A DNA stretch of 64,000 bases from JADGQN01 sp035315185 (GCA_035315185.1 DATFYE010000104.1:1-64000), one strand, 5' to 3'; numbered from the stretch's first letter, positions 7,539-16,652 are shown. The notes: a model not told the origin generated them from the letters alone. Translations and numbers: made by a program.

Positions 7539-9098
7539 ATGGAAGTCGACCCAAAGCTCATCGAGTTTCTTCTGAATCCGGACAACTATCCTGAAAAACC
7601 GCGTGCGATTACACATCACGAAACCCACATTTCCCACGTGTTCGTGGGCGACAGTCATGTTTACAAGATCAAAAAACCTGTGAACCTCGGATTCCTGAAC
7701 TTCACTTCTCTGGAAAAGAGGCGCCTTTTCTGCCGTGAAGAGGTAAGGCTTAACGCCAGGCTTGCAGCTGATTTTTACTTGGGCGTAAGCCCTATCTACC
7801 ACGAGGGGAACGCATACTCTTTCTTGAAAGGGGCGCTCTCGGACGTGGCGGAATACGCAGTGAAGATGAGAAGGGTGCCAGAGGATAGGCTGCTTTACCA
7901 GCTTATTGACGAGGGACGACTGCTCTACAAAGAGCTTGAGCCGGTTGCGCTAAGGCTGGCTCGCTTCCACGATGAGGTGCAGGCCTATACCAGCGGCCAA
8001 TACGGAGGTTTGGGTTCGGTTATTGCTACTACCGAAGAAAACCTTGACGAGATCAGACCCTTTGTCGGGTTGACGCTGGATCAAAGGTTATATGATGACC
8101 TCGTCGACTACACGAGAGGATTCATCCGACAGTGGAAGGACCTTTTTGGGAAGCGCACGAAAGATGGTCTTGTTCGTGAGGGCCATGGTGACCTTCATTC
8201 CAATCACATATGCTTGGTGCAGCCGCCAGTCATCTTTGACTGTATTGAGTTCAGCAAACGCTTAAGAATCATTGATATCCTGGAAGACATAGCATTTCTC
8301 CTGATGGATCTTGAATTCAGGGGCCGGTTTGATCTTTCGAGAGCTCTTTTCAAAACGTACTTCTCGGTCCAGCGGGATGCCTTGGTCAGCCAGCTCCTCC
8401 GGTTTTACAAGGTCTATCGAGCCGTGGTACGGGCTAAGATTGAGGGAATTACAGCCCGGAGCTTGCCGGATGAAGGGGAACAGCAGAGGGCTATAGGCAT
8501 GGCGAGGGCCTATTACGCGCTTGCTGACCATTACCTGAAGAGTGAAGGTGCGCACTTTAATCCCGTTGTCTTCATGGGCGTTTCCGGATCAGGAAAGTCG
8601 GCAATAGCCAATGGGCTGCTTCCCAATGCTGTGGTCCTTCGCTCAGATGTGGTGCGGAAACAGTTACTCGGACAGAGGCCCGATCAGCACCAGTACGTGG
8701 AGTATGGTACCGGCGGATACGCGGACGATATCACTGAGGGGACCTATCGCGCCCTGGGGGAACGTGCAGTCGAAGAGGCCCGCTCCGGAAAAAGAGTCAT
8801 TGTAGACGCCACCTATTTAAAGGAGGAGCAGCGGCTGGCCTTTTTTGGTGCTTGCTGCGCAGCCGGTTTGAATCCGTTCTTTATAAACTGTTTTGCTCCA
8901 GAACCTGTGCTGAGAGAGCGGATAGAACAGCGAACAGCGGAAGGCGCAGACGTCTCTGATGGGCATCCGGCGATTCTGGAGAAGCAACTTGCAGTGAAGA
9001 AAGAGCCCTTGGAGCTTCCCTTTTTCAGAGTGTTCCGTCTGAATACGGATGAAGACCTGGAGACCATCCAAAAGGCGTTACGCGAACTGCTGCTGTAA
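7539..9098 (+). CDS. fused aminoglycoside-phosphotransferase-like / AAA P-loop kinase protein
   Basis: A 519-residue two-domain protein. The N-terminal half (about 1-330) is an APH-like kinase fold with EGHGDLHSNHICL, which supplies the HGDLHxxN catalytic loop, and IFDCIEFS as the Asp motif. The C-terminal half (about 340-510) is a gluconate-kinase-like P-loop domain with Walker A GVSGSGKS. This COG2187/COG0645 arrangement is widespread and uncharacterised; a small-molecule kinase role is inferred, and antibiotic resistance should not be. The ATG at 7539 is preferred over a 26-residue extension without a ribosome binding site. Confidence 0.82.
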   Translation: MEVDPKLIEFLLNPDNYPEKPRAITHHETHISHVFVGDSHVYKIKKPVNLGFLNFTSLEKRRLFCREEVRLNARLAADFYLGVSPIYHEGNAYSFLKGALSDVAEYAVKMRRVPEDRLLYQLIDEGRLLYKELEPVALRLARFHDEVQAYTSGQYGGLGSVIATTEENLDEIRPFVGLTLDQRLYDDLVDYTRGFIRQWKDLFGKRTKDGLVREGHGDLHSNHICLVQPPVIFDCIEFSKRLRIIDILEDIAFLLMDLEFRGRFDLSRALFKTYFSVQRDALVSQLLRFYKVYRAVVRAKIEGITARSLPDEGEQQRAIGMARAYYALADHYLKSEGAHFNPVVFMGVSGSGKSAIANGLLPNAVVLRSDVVRKQLLGQRPDQHQYVEYGTGGYADDITEGTYRALGERAVEEARSGKRVIVDATYLKEEQRLAFFGACCAAGLNPFFINCFAPEPVLRERIEQRTAEGADVSDGHPAILEKQLAVKKEPLELPFFRVFRLNTDEDLETIQKALRELLL

Positions 9099-9108
9099 TC
9101 CAGGCCCG

Positions 9109-9138
9109 TTGCCGATCCCACGCCATATCTGTTACAAT
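9109..9138 (+). promoter_or_regulatory. candidate sigma-70 promoter upstream of the YgiQ gene
   Basis: TTGCCG (9109-9114), an 18 bp spacer and TACAAT (9133-9138). A short array of GATCAC/GGTCAC words lies between this and the start codon at 9200. Confidence 0.45.
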
Positions 9139-9199
9139 ACAGGGTTGATGTTTTTGTTCTTACCGATCACCGATCACTGACCACCGGTCACTCGCTTTT

Positions 9200-10984
9200 A
9201 TGGCCTTTCTTCCCGTTTCCAAAGAAGACTTGTTGATCCGCGGCTGGGACTATGTCGACGTAATCCTGGTGACAGGCGATGCATACGTGGATCACCCATC
9301 CTACGGTGCAGCCCTCATCGGGAGAACGCTTGAAGCTGCGGGTTTCAGGACGGCCATCATCGCTCAGCCCGATTGGCGCTCCACTGAGGACTTCAAGCGG
9401 CTCGGCAGACCACGTCTCTTCTTCGGGGTTACTTCCGGGAACCTTGACTCCATGGTTGCCAACTATACGGCCAATAAGAGACCACGCTCCGGTGATGACT
9501 ATTCTCCCGGAGGCAGGGCAGGGCTTCGCCCTGACAGGGCCACCACTGTTTATGCGAATCGGGTCAGGGAGGCTTTCGGCGATGTGCGCATCGTGCTGGG
9601 TGGCATTGAGGCAAGCCTCCGGCGGTTTGCCCACTATGACTGGTGGGAAGATCGTGTAAGGCGTTCCATTCTCATTGATTCGAGGGCTGATCTTCTGGTG
9701 TTCGGCATGGGAGAGCAGCAGGTTGTGGAAATCTCGCGCCGGTTGCAAGCGGGTAAGGATCTCGTAGGCATCCGGGGCACGGCTGTCGTTGCAAGAGAGG
9801 TGAATGTTGACTGCGAGAAGGTCGAAATCCCTTCGTATGAGGAGGTCGCGCAAGACAAGGAGAAATTTAATCAAGCCTTCGTCATGCTTTCGGAGCATCA
9901 AGACCCGGTAAAAGGAAGCGCTATTCTACAGAAGCATGATACCCGCTACGTCATACAGTTTCCTCCAGCTGTTCCGCTACCGCAGAAGAGTCTGGACAAA
10001 ATCTATGAGATGCCCTTTGAGCGCGCGTGTCACCCACGGTACGCGAAAACAGGCCGGGTCACCGGTTTCGAAACCGTCAAGTTTTCGATCACGTCTCACC
10101 GCGGCTGCTGCGGTTCATGTGCTTTCTGTTCCCTCGGAATGCATCAGGGGAGAATCATCCAGTCGCGAAGTCCCGCATCGGTGCTCAGGGAGGCGAGGCT
10201 ACTCTCGGAGAGTGCCGATTTCAAAGGAACGATCACGGATGTGGGCGGCCCGACAGCGAACCTTTATCTGGCGCGCTGTAGCCGCTGGGCTAAAGAAGGA
10301 GCTTGTAGACAGAAGCAATGTTTAATGCCGGGCAAGTGCGGCAGCCTTGAGTTAGGATACAGGGAGAGCATGAAGCTCTACCGGCAGATCCTCGACCTGC
10401 CGGGGGTAAAACACGTTTTTATCGAAAGCGGGATGCGTTACGATCTTTTACTAGGACAGGGAGAAGAGGCGATATTTCTTGAACAGCTTTGCGTGAAGCA
10501 TGTGAGCGGCCAGCTAAAAGTGGCCCCGGAGCACACGCAGGACAGGGTACTTCGTCTCATGAATAAACCAGGTCTTGCCGTGTACGAGCAGTTTGCAAAG
10601 AGATTCAAAGAGACGAACCAACGCTTGAAGAAGAGGCAGTATCTTGTCAATTACTTTATCAGTGCCCACCCTGGAGCGTCGCTTGGTGATGCACTGGATC
10701 TCTCGCTCTATCTCTTGCGGCGCAACATCAGCCCTGAACAGATCCAGGATTTCATGCCGCTCCCGCTCACGGCCTCCGGCTCTATGTTCTACACGGGTAA
10801 AGACCCCTTCACGGGGAAAGAGGTTTCTGTTGCAAGCAGCTTGCGCGAAAGGAGGATGCACAGGGCTCTGATGCAGTGGCGCAATCCAAAGACCCGCCAT
10901 CTCATCCGGGAGGCTCTAATGATACTGGAGAGAGAGGATGTCTGGGCGGAGTACCAGAGAGCGTGGAGCAGATATGACGGATAG
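9200..10984 (+). CDS. YgiQ-family (UPF0313) radical SAM protein
   Basis: A 594-residue radical SAM protein with an N-terminal B12-binding-like region (VDVILVTGDAYVDHPSYGAALIGR) and the cluster motif GCCGSCAFCS, Cys-x3-Cys-x2-Cys. Additional family marks are SRADLLVFGMGE and QDFMPLPLTASG. Length is in the normal range (about 570-700). The substrate is unknown. The ATG at 9200 has no good ribosome binding site, but the MAFLPVSKEDLLIRGWD opening is the family N-terminus. The preceding spacer holds GATCAC-type word repeats and the following one GGGTCA-type repeats. Confidence 0.88.
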   Translation: MAFLPVSKEDLLIRGWDYVDVILVTGDAYVDHPSYGAALIGRTLEAAGFRTAIIAQPDWRSTEDFKRLGRPRLFFGVTSGNLDSMVANYTANKRPRSGDDYSPGGRAGLRPDRATTVYANRVREAFGDVRIVLGGIEASLRRFAHYDWWEDRVRRSILIDSRADLLVFGMGEQQVVEISRRLQAGKDLVGIRGTAVVAREVNVDCEKVEIPSYEEVAQDKEKFNQAFVMLSEHQDPVKGSAILQKHDTRYVIQFPPAVPLPQKSLDKIYEMPFERACHPRYAKTGRVTGFETVKFSITSHRGCCGSCAFCSLGMHQGRIIQSRSPASVLREARLLSESADFKGTITDVGGPTANLYLARCSRWAKEGACRQKQCLMPGKCGSLELGYRESMKLYRQILDLPGVKHVFIESGMRYDLLLGQGEEAIFLEQLCVKHVSGQLKVAPEHTQDRVLRLMNKPGLAVYEQFAKRFKETNQRLKKRQYLVNYFISAHPGASLGDALDLSLYLLRRNISPEQIQDFMPLPLTASGSMFYTGKDPFTGKEVSVASSLRERRMHRALMQWRNPKTRHLIREALMILEREDVWAEYQRAWSRYDG

Positions 10985-10994
10985 CGCACGAAAG

Positions 10995-11046
10995 ATTGGG
11001 TCACGGGTCACGGGGCAAGGGTCATGGGTCAAGGGGCATGGGTCGT
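10995..11046 (+). repeat. direct array of GGGTCA/GGGGCA words
   Basis: Eight- to nine-base words repeat with one or two changes each: GGGTCAC, GGGTCAC, GGGGCAA, GGGTCAT, GGGTCAA, GGGGCAT, GGGTC. They fill nearly the whole gap between the YgiQ gene and the next ribosome binding site. The same words form an inverted pair at 21394-21557. Confidence 0.7.
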
Positions 11047-11059
11047 GGAAGGACAACCG

Positions 11060-12436
11060 ATGAAACACCTCTCGGATGAGAATCTTTCTCTTGAGATTAT
11101 TGACATTGCCTTTCCGCAGGGCTTTGGTGTCGGTAAGAGGAATGATTTTGTTTGCTTTGTGCCCGGAGCGCTGCCCGGAGACATCGTTCGGGTCAAGATG
11201 GCAAAGCAAGGCAGGCGCTTCGGCTTTGCTCAAATCACAGCGATTGAGCAGGAATCCCCGTTCAGGGTTACTCCTGTCTGTCCACACGCTCACTGTTGCG
11301 GGGGATGTGTGCTCCAGGGCCTGCTTTACGAAAAGCAACTGGAGTTGAAGCAGAATTATCTGTTGCAGGTCTTGCAGAGGATCGGAAATGTACCACTTGA
11401 GCAGGTCGAGGTGCAGCCCATTGTACGATCCGTTGAGCAATACTATTACAGGAGCAAGGTCGAGTTGTTCTTCGGGGAACATGGATCAACGAACATCGGC
11501 TTTCGGGAGAGAGTATCTCCATTTGAGCCCTACCGAGGGAGACTGGTTCCCATCCAGCAATGCCCTATATTCAGCAGAAGCCTGGAGCGGCTGTTGCCGG
11601 TATTTTCGGAGTATGCGGAAAGAGTCAGTGCAGGCGTACACGGAAAACAGGCAGGCCGGGGAACCTTGAAAAGGCTCATCATCAGAGAGGCCAAGTGGAA
11701 TAAGAAGCTCATGGTCAGCCTGGTTGTTGCGGGAAATGATGTTGCAGAGGCCCCGTGGCTTCTGCAGGAATTGCCGAAAGCAGTTCCTGAAGTCGCGAGT
11801 CTCTGGATCATAACGGATCGAAAGAAAGAACTTTTGCTCGGGTCCCCTTATATCGAGGAAATGCTTGGTCGCTTGAGGTTCATGGTCTATCCACAAACCT
11901 TTTTTCAGCCGAATACGAAAACTGCCGAGAGGCTCTACGAGGCCATCGCGGCGTTATGCCACGCAACTGGAAGCGAGCGGATCATGGGACTTTACTGCGG
12001 GACCGGACCTATCGAGATTTTCCTTTCACCTCTTGTACGAGAGATTGTGGCCATTGATTCCGACCGGGAAAACATTGCAGCTGCTATCGAGAACTGCAGA
12101 ATTAACAAGGTCCGGAACTGCCGATTCTACAAGCAGCAGGCTGAAAGGGCATCAGCCCTAGACATTTATGGCCCGCATGATCCGCATGGCTCGCCGGGCA
12201 TCTTCGATCTCGTTATTGTCGATCCTCCAAGGGCTGGACTGACTCAGGAAGCATTAGAGTCCATAAAGAGTATCGCTGCACCTCGAGTCGTATATGTATC
12301 CTGCAACCCGTCGACATTGGCACGGGACCTGAAGAGGCTGGCCGAAGCAAAGTATAGGACGAGGAAGATCCTGCCGTTTGATTTTTTTCCGCATGGGGCG
12401 CACCTGGAGACGCTCGTGTTACTGGAGAAGGGTTAA
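11060..12436 (+). CDS. 23S rRNA (uracil-5-)-methyltransferase, RumA/RlmD type
   Basis: Transfers methyl from SAM to C5 of uracil in 23S rRNA. The 458-residue protein starts with a TRAM-like domain, then has iron-sulfur cysteines 74, 80 and 83 in CPHAHCCGGC with a later QQCPIF cysteine, the SAM motif GLYCGTGPIEIFL, DPPRAGL, and the catalytic VSCNPSTLARDL. The ATG at 11060 follows GGAAGGA with a 6 bp gap; a longer frame from 11024 runs through the word repeats and was rejected. Whether the target is U1939 or another uridine cannot be decided here. Confidence 0.88.
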   Translation: MKHLSDENLSLEIIDIAFPQGFGVGKRNDFVCFVPGALPGDIVRVKMAKQGRRFGFAQITAIEQESPFRVTPVCPHAHCCGGCVLQGLLYEKQLELKQNYLLQVLQRIGNVPLEQVEVQPIVRSVEQYYYRSKVELFFGEHGSTNIGFRERVSPFEPYRGRLVPIQQCPIFSRSLERLLPVFSEYAERVSAGVHGKQAGRGTLKRLIIREAKWNKKLMVSLVVAGNDVAEAPWLLQELPKAVPEVASLWIITDRKKELLLGSPYIEEMLGRLRFMVYPQTFFQPNTKTAERLYEAIAALCHATGSERIMGLYCGTGPIEIFLSPLVREIVAIDSDRENIAAAIENCRINKVRNCRFYKQQAERASALDIYGPHDPHGSPGIFDLVIVDPPRAGLTQEALESIKSIAAPRVVYVSCNPSTLARDLKRLAEAKYRTRKILPFDFFPHGAHLETLVLLEKG

Positions 12437-12449
12437 GACGATGAAACGT

Positions 12450-12507
12450 GGAAGCGGGAATACAAATTCTTTTCTTTGTTCTTCCGCATATCCGCTTCTT
12501 CGCTTCC
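12450..12507. terminator. possible bidirectional terminator
   Basis: GGAAGCG (12450-12456) and CGCTTCC (12501-12507) form an inverted repeat between the convergent methyltransferase and MinD-like genes, with TTCTTTTCTTTGTT inside the loop. There is no clean uridine tract on the distal side, so this is tentative. Confidence 0.3.
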
Positions 12508-12522
12508 TCGGTTCAACTGTTA

Positions 12523-13284
12523 TTAATAGCTTGTTTCCCAGGAGCAGACGCCTTGAGTGATGCAGTCGCAATCCTTTGAGGCCAGCGATTGCGGGGTTGA
12601 GATTGCAAGCACTTCCTGCCTTATGATAGACCTCGGAACAGCCTGATCACTGGTGATGGAACCGAGGTATTCTAAGGGAAAGCCAAGGAACTTCCTGCAC
12701 GTGGTGTCTATCTGGGAAAAGATCTTCCTGCCTTCCTTTTCGGTTGCCGTGGAGTTCACAATGACACTGAAGCAGTCCCTCGCAAAAATCTGGTACATCA
12801 CCTTGATCATGGCATAGGCATCGGTTAAGCTCGTCAGTTCGCGGTTGAGAACGATGATATTCCTGTACGCGAGGAGGTTGAACTGAAGGACCATTTCTGA
12901 AATTCCTGCCCCTGTGTCGAGGAGCACGTAATCGTATGAAGGGAAAATGGGTCTGAGAGCGTCCTTGATGAGCTGGATCTTTTCATACAGGGGCTGGGCC
13001 ATCTCCTTGACCCCGGAGCTACCGGCAATCAGGTCGAAACCCGCTTTTGTCGGGATGATGGCGTCGCGTATCGTGGCACCTCCAAAAACCACATCCTTCA
13101 AAGTCAAAGGCGGGTCCAGTCCCAGCATGATATCCATGTTTGCAAGGCCCAGGTCACAGTCCACGGCCAAGACCCTTTTCTTTTTTTTCGCCAATAAGGC
13201 AGCCAGGTTGACTGTTACAAAAGTCTTGCCAACGCCACCCTTTCCGCTGGCTACTGATGCGATTATGGGGATCTGCTCATCCAT
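12523..13284 (-). CDS. MinD/FlhG-like P-loop ATPase
   Basis: A 253-residue ParA/MinD superfamily protein with a deviant Walker A (SGKGGVGKT, residues 13-21), the second motif VLAVDCDLGLANMDIMLG and VLLDTGAGIS. The DLGLANMDIMLG stretch resembles FlhG/YlxH flagellar-number proteins rather than cell-division MinD, but no flagellar gene is in view. The C-terminus CDCITQGVCSW is cysteine rich and lacks an obvious amphipathic membrane helix. It is 2 bp downstream of the GGDEF gene, so it is probably co-transcribed with it; a spatial role linked to cyclic-di-GMP is inferred. Confidence 0.8.
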   Translation of the reverse strand: MDEQIPIIASVASGKGGVGKTFVTVNLAALLAKKKKRVLAVDCDLGLANMDIMLGLDPPLTLKDVVFGGATIRDAIIPTKAGFDLIAGSSGVKEMAQPLYEKIQLIKDALRPIFPSYDYVLLDTGAGISEMVLQFNLLAYRNIIVLNRELTSLTDAYAMIKVMYQIFARDCFSVIVNSTATEKEGRKIFSQIDTTCRKFLGFPLEYLGSITSDQAVPRSIIRQEVLAISTPQSLASKDCDCITQGVCSWETSY

Positions 13285-13286
13285 GA

Positions 13287-14108
13287 CTAGCTCCTTTTCT
13301 TGAGGCCCGCTCGTCCTGAGCTATCTGTTCCATTGTGCGGCTGTGCCGCGCTGAAAACCTGCTCCAACCGCCATTTGGAGCTGCGGGCCAGACTCCACTT
13401 CTCTTCCTGTGTAACCGAGTCGAGCTCTACCGTTTTTTCCGGTTTGCCCGCATAAAAGACTTGGTTCTTGCCATTCTTTTTCGCCTTATAGAGCGCCATA
13501 TCCGCCTGGTGGACGAACTCATCACTACCTCCCTTTGATTCTGCCGAATACTCTGCGACCCCAATGCTTGCTGATATTGGAAGCAATTTTTTCAGGGGGA
13601 TTTCGGCTATCGCCTGCTGCAGCCTCGTGGCAATGCGGGCCGCATCAAAGAGGTCCGTGGCCGGCATGATAACCGCAAATTCATCTCCGCCGTATCGACA
13701 GACGATATCGGTGGGCCTTAACTGTTCGCGTAAAGTGCTGGCCGTCTTTAATAGAAAGCGGTTGCCATGGACGTGGCCCATGGTGTCGTTTAATAGTTTG
13801 AAGTTGTCGAGATCAATCATCATCATTGAACTGGGTTGGCCTGTGCGCCGGGTTCGCGCTATTTCTATCTCGAGCTGCATGGTGAAGAATCTCGTATTGT
13901 AAAGACCTGTGAGGGCATCTGTTAGAGTTAAAGAGCGGAGATGGTTATTTTCTTTTTTTAGCTGGACAATCTTATCGAGCAGGTCATCATCAGGGACCAT
14001 GACTAAGTGCGCCCGGGCGAGCAAGGCGTCCCTGTCAGGCTCGGGAAGCTCGTCAACGAAGGTTATCACAACGTCAGTCTTCCGTCCTTTATGGGCAGCA
14101 AGCCACAC
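13287..14108 (-). CDS. GGDEF diguanylate cyclase
   Basis: Makes cyclic-di-GMP from two GTP. The intact active-site motif GGDEF is at residues 140-144 of the form given here, and the inhibitory I-site RPTD lies five residues before it, so product inhibition is likely. A short coiled coil (DDLLDKIVQLKKENNHL) precedes the domain, and about 60 residues follow it. The start is uncertain: the GTG at 14108 has no ribosome binding site, while the frame stays open upstream to 14231, just behind a strong AAAGGAG at 14237-14243, but no ATG, GTG or TTG follows that site. Confidence 0.85.
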   Translation of the reverse strand: MWLAAHKGRKTDVVITFVDELPEPDRDALLARAHLVMVPDDDLLDKIVQLKKENNHLRSLTLTDALTGLYNTRFFTMQLEIEIARTRRTGQPSSMMMIDLDNFKLLNDTMGHVHGNRFLLKTASTLREQLRPTDIVCRYGGDEFAVIMPATDLFDAARIATRLQQAIAEIPLKKLLPISASIGVAEYSAESKGGSDEFVHQADMALYKAKKNGKNQVFYAGKPEKTVELDSVTQEEKWSLARSSKWRLEQVFSAAQPHNGTDSSGRAGLKKRS

Positions 14109-14404
14109 GGAAAGTGAATCGGTAGCCTGCAGGATCTGGCCAAGGGTTTTTGGAGGTTTTAGACCCTTGTGGGACCGTCTTTCCGTTTGAGGCTGACCTG
14201 GAGGTTGGTTTTCAGCTGCGGTTTTAACGGTTCAGTCTCCTTTCGGGAGTGCAGATAGATAGTCCAACACTCACGCGCCATATGTATTATCGTCAAATGC
14301 GGATTTTATGTAAGGGGCTCGATGCAAAATAGTGGGGAGGTGTTGACTGACATTGGCCACCGTGATAAAAGTTTCATCAGTAGACGGATGAAGGAGGTTG
14401 AGGG

Positions 14405-14797
14405 ATGGACGAAGAGTTAAAGAAGAGAACCCAGGCCACCGCGGCCAAGCTCTTTGGTAAGGGAATAAAAATGGACCCGCCCTATTTAATGTGGAAGGAA
14501 TTTGACCGGGACCTGGCAAACGATTTCTCAGGGTTTATCACTGGAAATCTCTATTCCAGGACGGTATTGACCCTGGCGGAGCGGCAGATGGTTGCATGCG
14601 CCATGCTTGCTGCCCTGAAGGCGACTGAAGAGCTGAGACTCCACGTCAATGCTGCTCTCAATGTGGGGTGCGACCCGAAAAAGCTCACTGAAGTCTTTTT
14701 TCAACTCGCGACTTACGCAGGTATGCCGACGGTGAACGAGGCATTGAAAGTCTTCCGCGAGGTGTTGAAAGAGAGAGGGGAATGGCCAATAAAGTGA
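14405..14797 (+). CDS. carboxymuconolactone decarboxylase family protein
   Basis: A 130-residue helical protein of the CMD/AhpD superfamily. The signature is ELRLHVNAALNVGCDPKKLTEV followed by ATYAGMPTVNEAL. The AhpD-type Cys-x2-Cys pair is missing, so a peroxidase-reductant role is unlikely and it sits closer to the gamma-CMD group, many of which have no known reaction. AAGGAGG precedes the ATG at a suitable distance. The neighbouring methyltransferase gene is on the same strand after a short spacer with GTGTCGAGT repeats. Confidence 0.82.
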   Translation: MDEELKKRTQATAAKLFGKGIKMDPPYLMWKEFDRDLANDFSGFITGNLYSRTVLTLAERQMVACAMLAALKATEELRLHVNAALNVGCDPKKLTEVFFQLATYAGMPTVNEALKVFREVLKERGEWPIK

Positions 14798-14800
14798 GAA

Positions 14801-14850
14801 AGTGTCGAGTGTCGAGTGAAAGAGTGACAAGTGTCGAGTGGCCGGTGGCC
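14801..14850 (+). repeat. short GTGTCGAGT word array
   Basis: GTGTCGAGT occurs three times with related words (GAGTGAAAGA, GAGTGACAA, GAGTGGCC) between the CMD gene and the methyltransferase gene. It has the same character as the other intergenic word arrays. Confidence 0.6.
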
Positions 14851-14864
14851 TAGAGGAGGAAAGC

Positions 14865-15662
14865 ATGCTCATCGTTGGAGAACGGATCAATACGAGCCGA
14901 AAGGCTGTCAATGAAGCAGTGGAAAAGCGGGATGTGGCATACATTCAGGCTGATGTCAGGGCGCAGATAGAGGCGGGTGCTGACATCGTGGACGTCAATG
15001 CTGGTTCGCGATCAGCTTCAGAGCTTGATGACCTTCGGTGGCTCATCGACGTGGTAGAGGAAGCCGTACCTGCGAGACTTTCCCTCGACAGCTCAAACCC
15101 GGAGGTCCTTGCCGCTGTTGTCAATAAGGTACGTGATATGCCGATGCTCAATTCGACCACTGCGGAAAAGGCGCGCTTTGAAAAAATGGCTCTTGTCATC
15201 AAAGAGCGGGAGTGTGATGTGGTGGCGCTCTGCATAGGCGAGCGCGGTATTCCCAAAACTGCAGATCAAGTTCTCGACAACGCCAAGAAGCTGGTAGGCG
15301 ATCTTGAAGCCCTCGGTGTGAAAAGAGAGAGGATACACCTCGATCCACTGGTTCAGGCGGTCAGCGTTGACAATAAGGCCGCTCTTGTTTTTCTTGAGGC
15401 CATCGAAAGGATCAACAGGGAACTTCCGGGTGTGAGGACGGTCTGCGGGCTCTCGAACGTCTCCTTTTCCCTTCCGAAGAGACCGTTGGTGAACCGGACA
15501 TTCCTTGCGCTTGCCATGAGGGCAGGGCTTCAGGGAGCGCTTATTGATCCCCTTGACAAGAAACTGATGGCATCTTTACGGGCGACCATGGTTCTCCTCG
15601 GGCAGGATCCCTTTTGCAGGACTTACCTTAAGGCTTTCAGAGCGGGCAGGCTGGAAGACTAA
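14865..15662 (+). CDS. methyltetrahydrofolate:corrinoid methyltransferase-like (pterin-binding) protein
   Basis: A 265-residue TIM-barrel protein of the pterin-binding family that includes AcsE. It opens MLIVGERINTSRKAV like AcsE, has ADIVDVNAGSR and LSLDSSNPEVL of the pterin site, and CGLSNVSFSLPKR near the C-terminus. Length matches AcsE (about 262) and lacks extra domains of MetH or FolP. It would move a methyl group between methyl-THF and a corrinoid protein in the Wood-Ljungdahl route or in O-demethylation. No corrinoid protein or CODH gene is in the window. The ATG at 14865 follows GAGGAGGA. Confidence 0.85.
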   Translation: MLIVGERINTSRKAVNEAVEKRDVAYIQADVRAQIEAGADIVDVNAGSRSASELDDLRWLIDVVEEAVPARLSLDSSNPEVLAAVVNKVRDMPMLNSTTAEKARFEKMALVIKERECDVVALCIGERGIPKTADQVLDNAKKLVGDLEALGVKRERIHLDPLVQAVSVDNKAALVFLEAIERINRELPGVRTVCGLSNVSFSLPKRPLVNRTFLALAMRAGLQGALIDPLDKKLMASLRATMVLLGQDPFCRTYLKAFRAGRLED

Positions 15663-15699
15663 AAAAAGCATTACCTTCAACCAGAAGACCAAAAAAGGA

Positions 15700-15758
15700 T
15701 TGACAGAGGCCCCCCAGACTTGTGTATAGTTTGATACCAGCTTATATACCGGTCGGTA
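15700..15758 (+). promoter_or_regulatory. promoter and operator for the cyclase arm of the catabolic island
   Basis: Two candidate promoters are seen: TTGACA (15700-15705) with TATAGT (15725-15730, spacing 19), and TTGTGT (15720-15725) with TTATAT (15742-15747, spacing 16). The operator-like TACCGGTCGGTA (15747-15758, two central mismatches) overlaps the second -10 box. The same arrangement, a CTTATAT word joined to TACCGG, is found at 25282-25323. Confidence 0.65.
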
Positions 15759-15809
15759 CAGTTTCAATGGTTGACACTTATTGCGGATTCACAAAGCAGG
15801 AGGCATAAT

Positions 15810-16622
15810 ATGGCAACACCGGCGAAAACTAGACAAACCAGAGAAACCAAAAAAACAAAGCAGCCTGCTGAGCGTTTCATCGATTTGAGTCAGCCCATCA
15901 GTCAGACCCCTCCAGAATCGATGTTGAAGGTGGATATCCAGTATCTTTCCCACGAAGATGGAACAAGACTGCACGGTACGTTCTTTGGCCTCACCCCTGA
16001 TGACCTCCCAGAGGGCAAGTTTGCGGCCGTCGAGAACGTAACGCTTACCACGCACAGCGGGACGCATCTTGATGCGCCTTGGCATTACGGCCCAAAATCG
16101 GGAGGAAAGCCCGCCAAGACTATTGATAAAATCCCTTTGCAGTGGTGTTACGGCGATGGCGTTGTGCTCGATTTCCGCTACAAAAAAGCGGGCGACGAGA
16201 TCGGTGTGGAAGACGTAAAGAAGGCGCTCAAGAAAATAAAGTACACGCTCAAGCCTTTTGATATAGTGCTCTTGATGACCGGCGCATCGAAGCACTATGG
16301 CAAACCTAATTACATGAACGCGCACCCCGGTGCAACGCGCGAGTCGACGCTCTGGCTGATAGGGCAGGGTATCAAGGTGATGGGCATCGATGCGTGGGGC
16401 TGGGACAGACCCTTCAACGTGATGGTCGACGAGGTGAAGCGGGGTATAAAGGGAAGGGTGTGGGCCGCGCATTATGTGGGTAAGGAGAAAGAGTACTGTC
16501 ACATTGAAAACCTGGCCAACCTGGAGAAGATAGGTCGGCCATACGGATTCAAAGTTGCTGTCTTTCCGATCAAGATTGAGCGGGCGGGCGGGGCGTGGGT
16601 AAGGGCCGTGGCTATTGTTTGA
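15810..16622 (+). CDS. cyclase/kynurenine-formamidase-like metal hydrolase
   Basis: A 270-residue protein of the putative cyclase family (COG1878), whose members hydrolyse formamides, cyclic amides or lactones. The metal motif is THSGTHLDAPWHY, with His82, His86, Asp88 and His92 in the HxxxHxDxxxH pattern. Residues 1-20 are a Lys/Thr-rich tail without a signal peptide. The ATG at 15810 follows AGGAGG. It is the first gene behind the TACCGGTCGGTA operator and is followed 30 bp later by a substrate-binding protein, so ring opening or hydrolysis of an imported cyclic compound is the likely task. Confidence 0.85.
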   Translation: MATPAKTRQTRETKKTKQPAERFIDLSQPISQTPPESMLKVDIQYLSHEDGTRLHGTFFGLTPDDLPEGKFAAVENVTLTTHSGTHLDAPWHYGPKSGGKPAKTIDKIPLQWCYGDGVVLDFRYKKAGDEIGVEDVKKALKKIKYTLKPFDIVLLMTGASKHYGKPNYMNAHPGATRESTLWLIGQGIKVMGIDAWGWDRPFNVMVDEVKRGIKGRVWAAHYVGKEKEYCHIENLANLEKIGRPYGFKVAVFPIKIERAGGAWVRAVAIV

Positions 16623-16652
16623 GAGAATGCGAAAACAGAAGGGGGAGGAAAC

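Noticed and set aside
7539..9098. Aminoglycoside resistance enzyme
   Set aside because: The APH-like fold here is the widespread COG2187 type fused to a P-loop kinase and is not close to known resistance enzymes.
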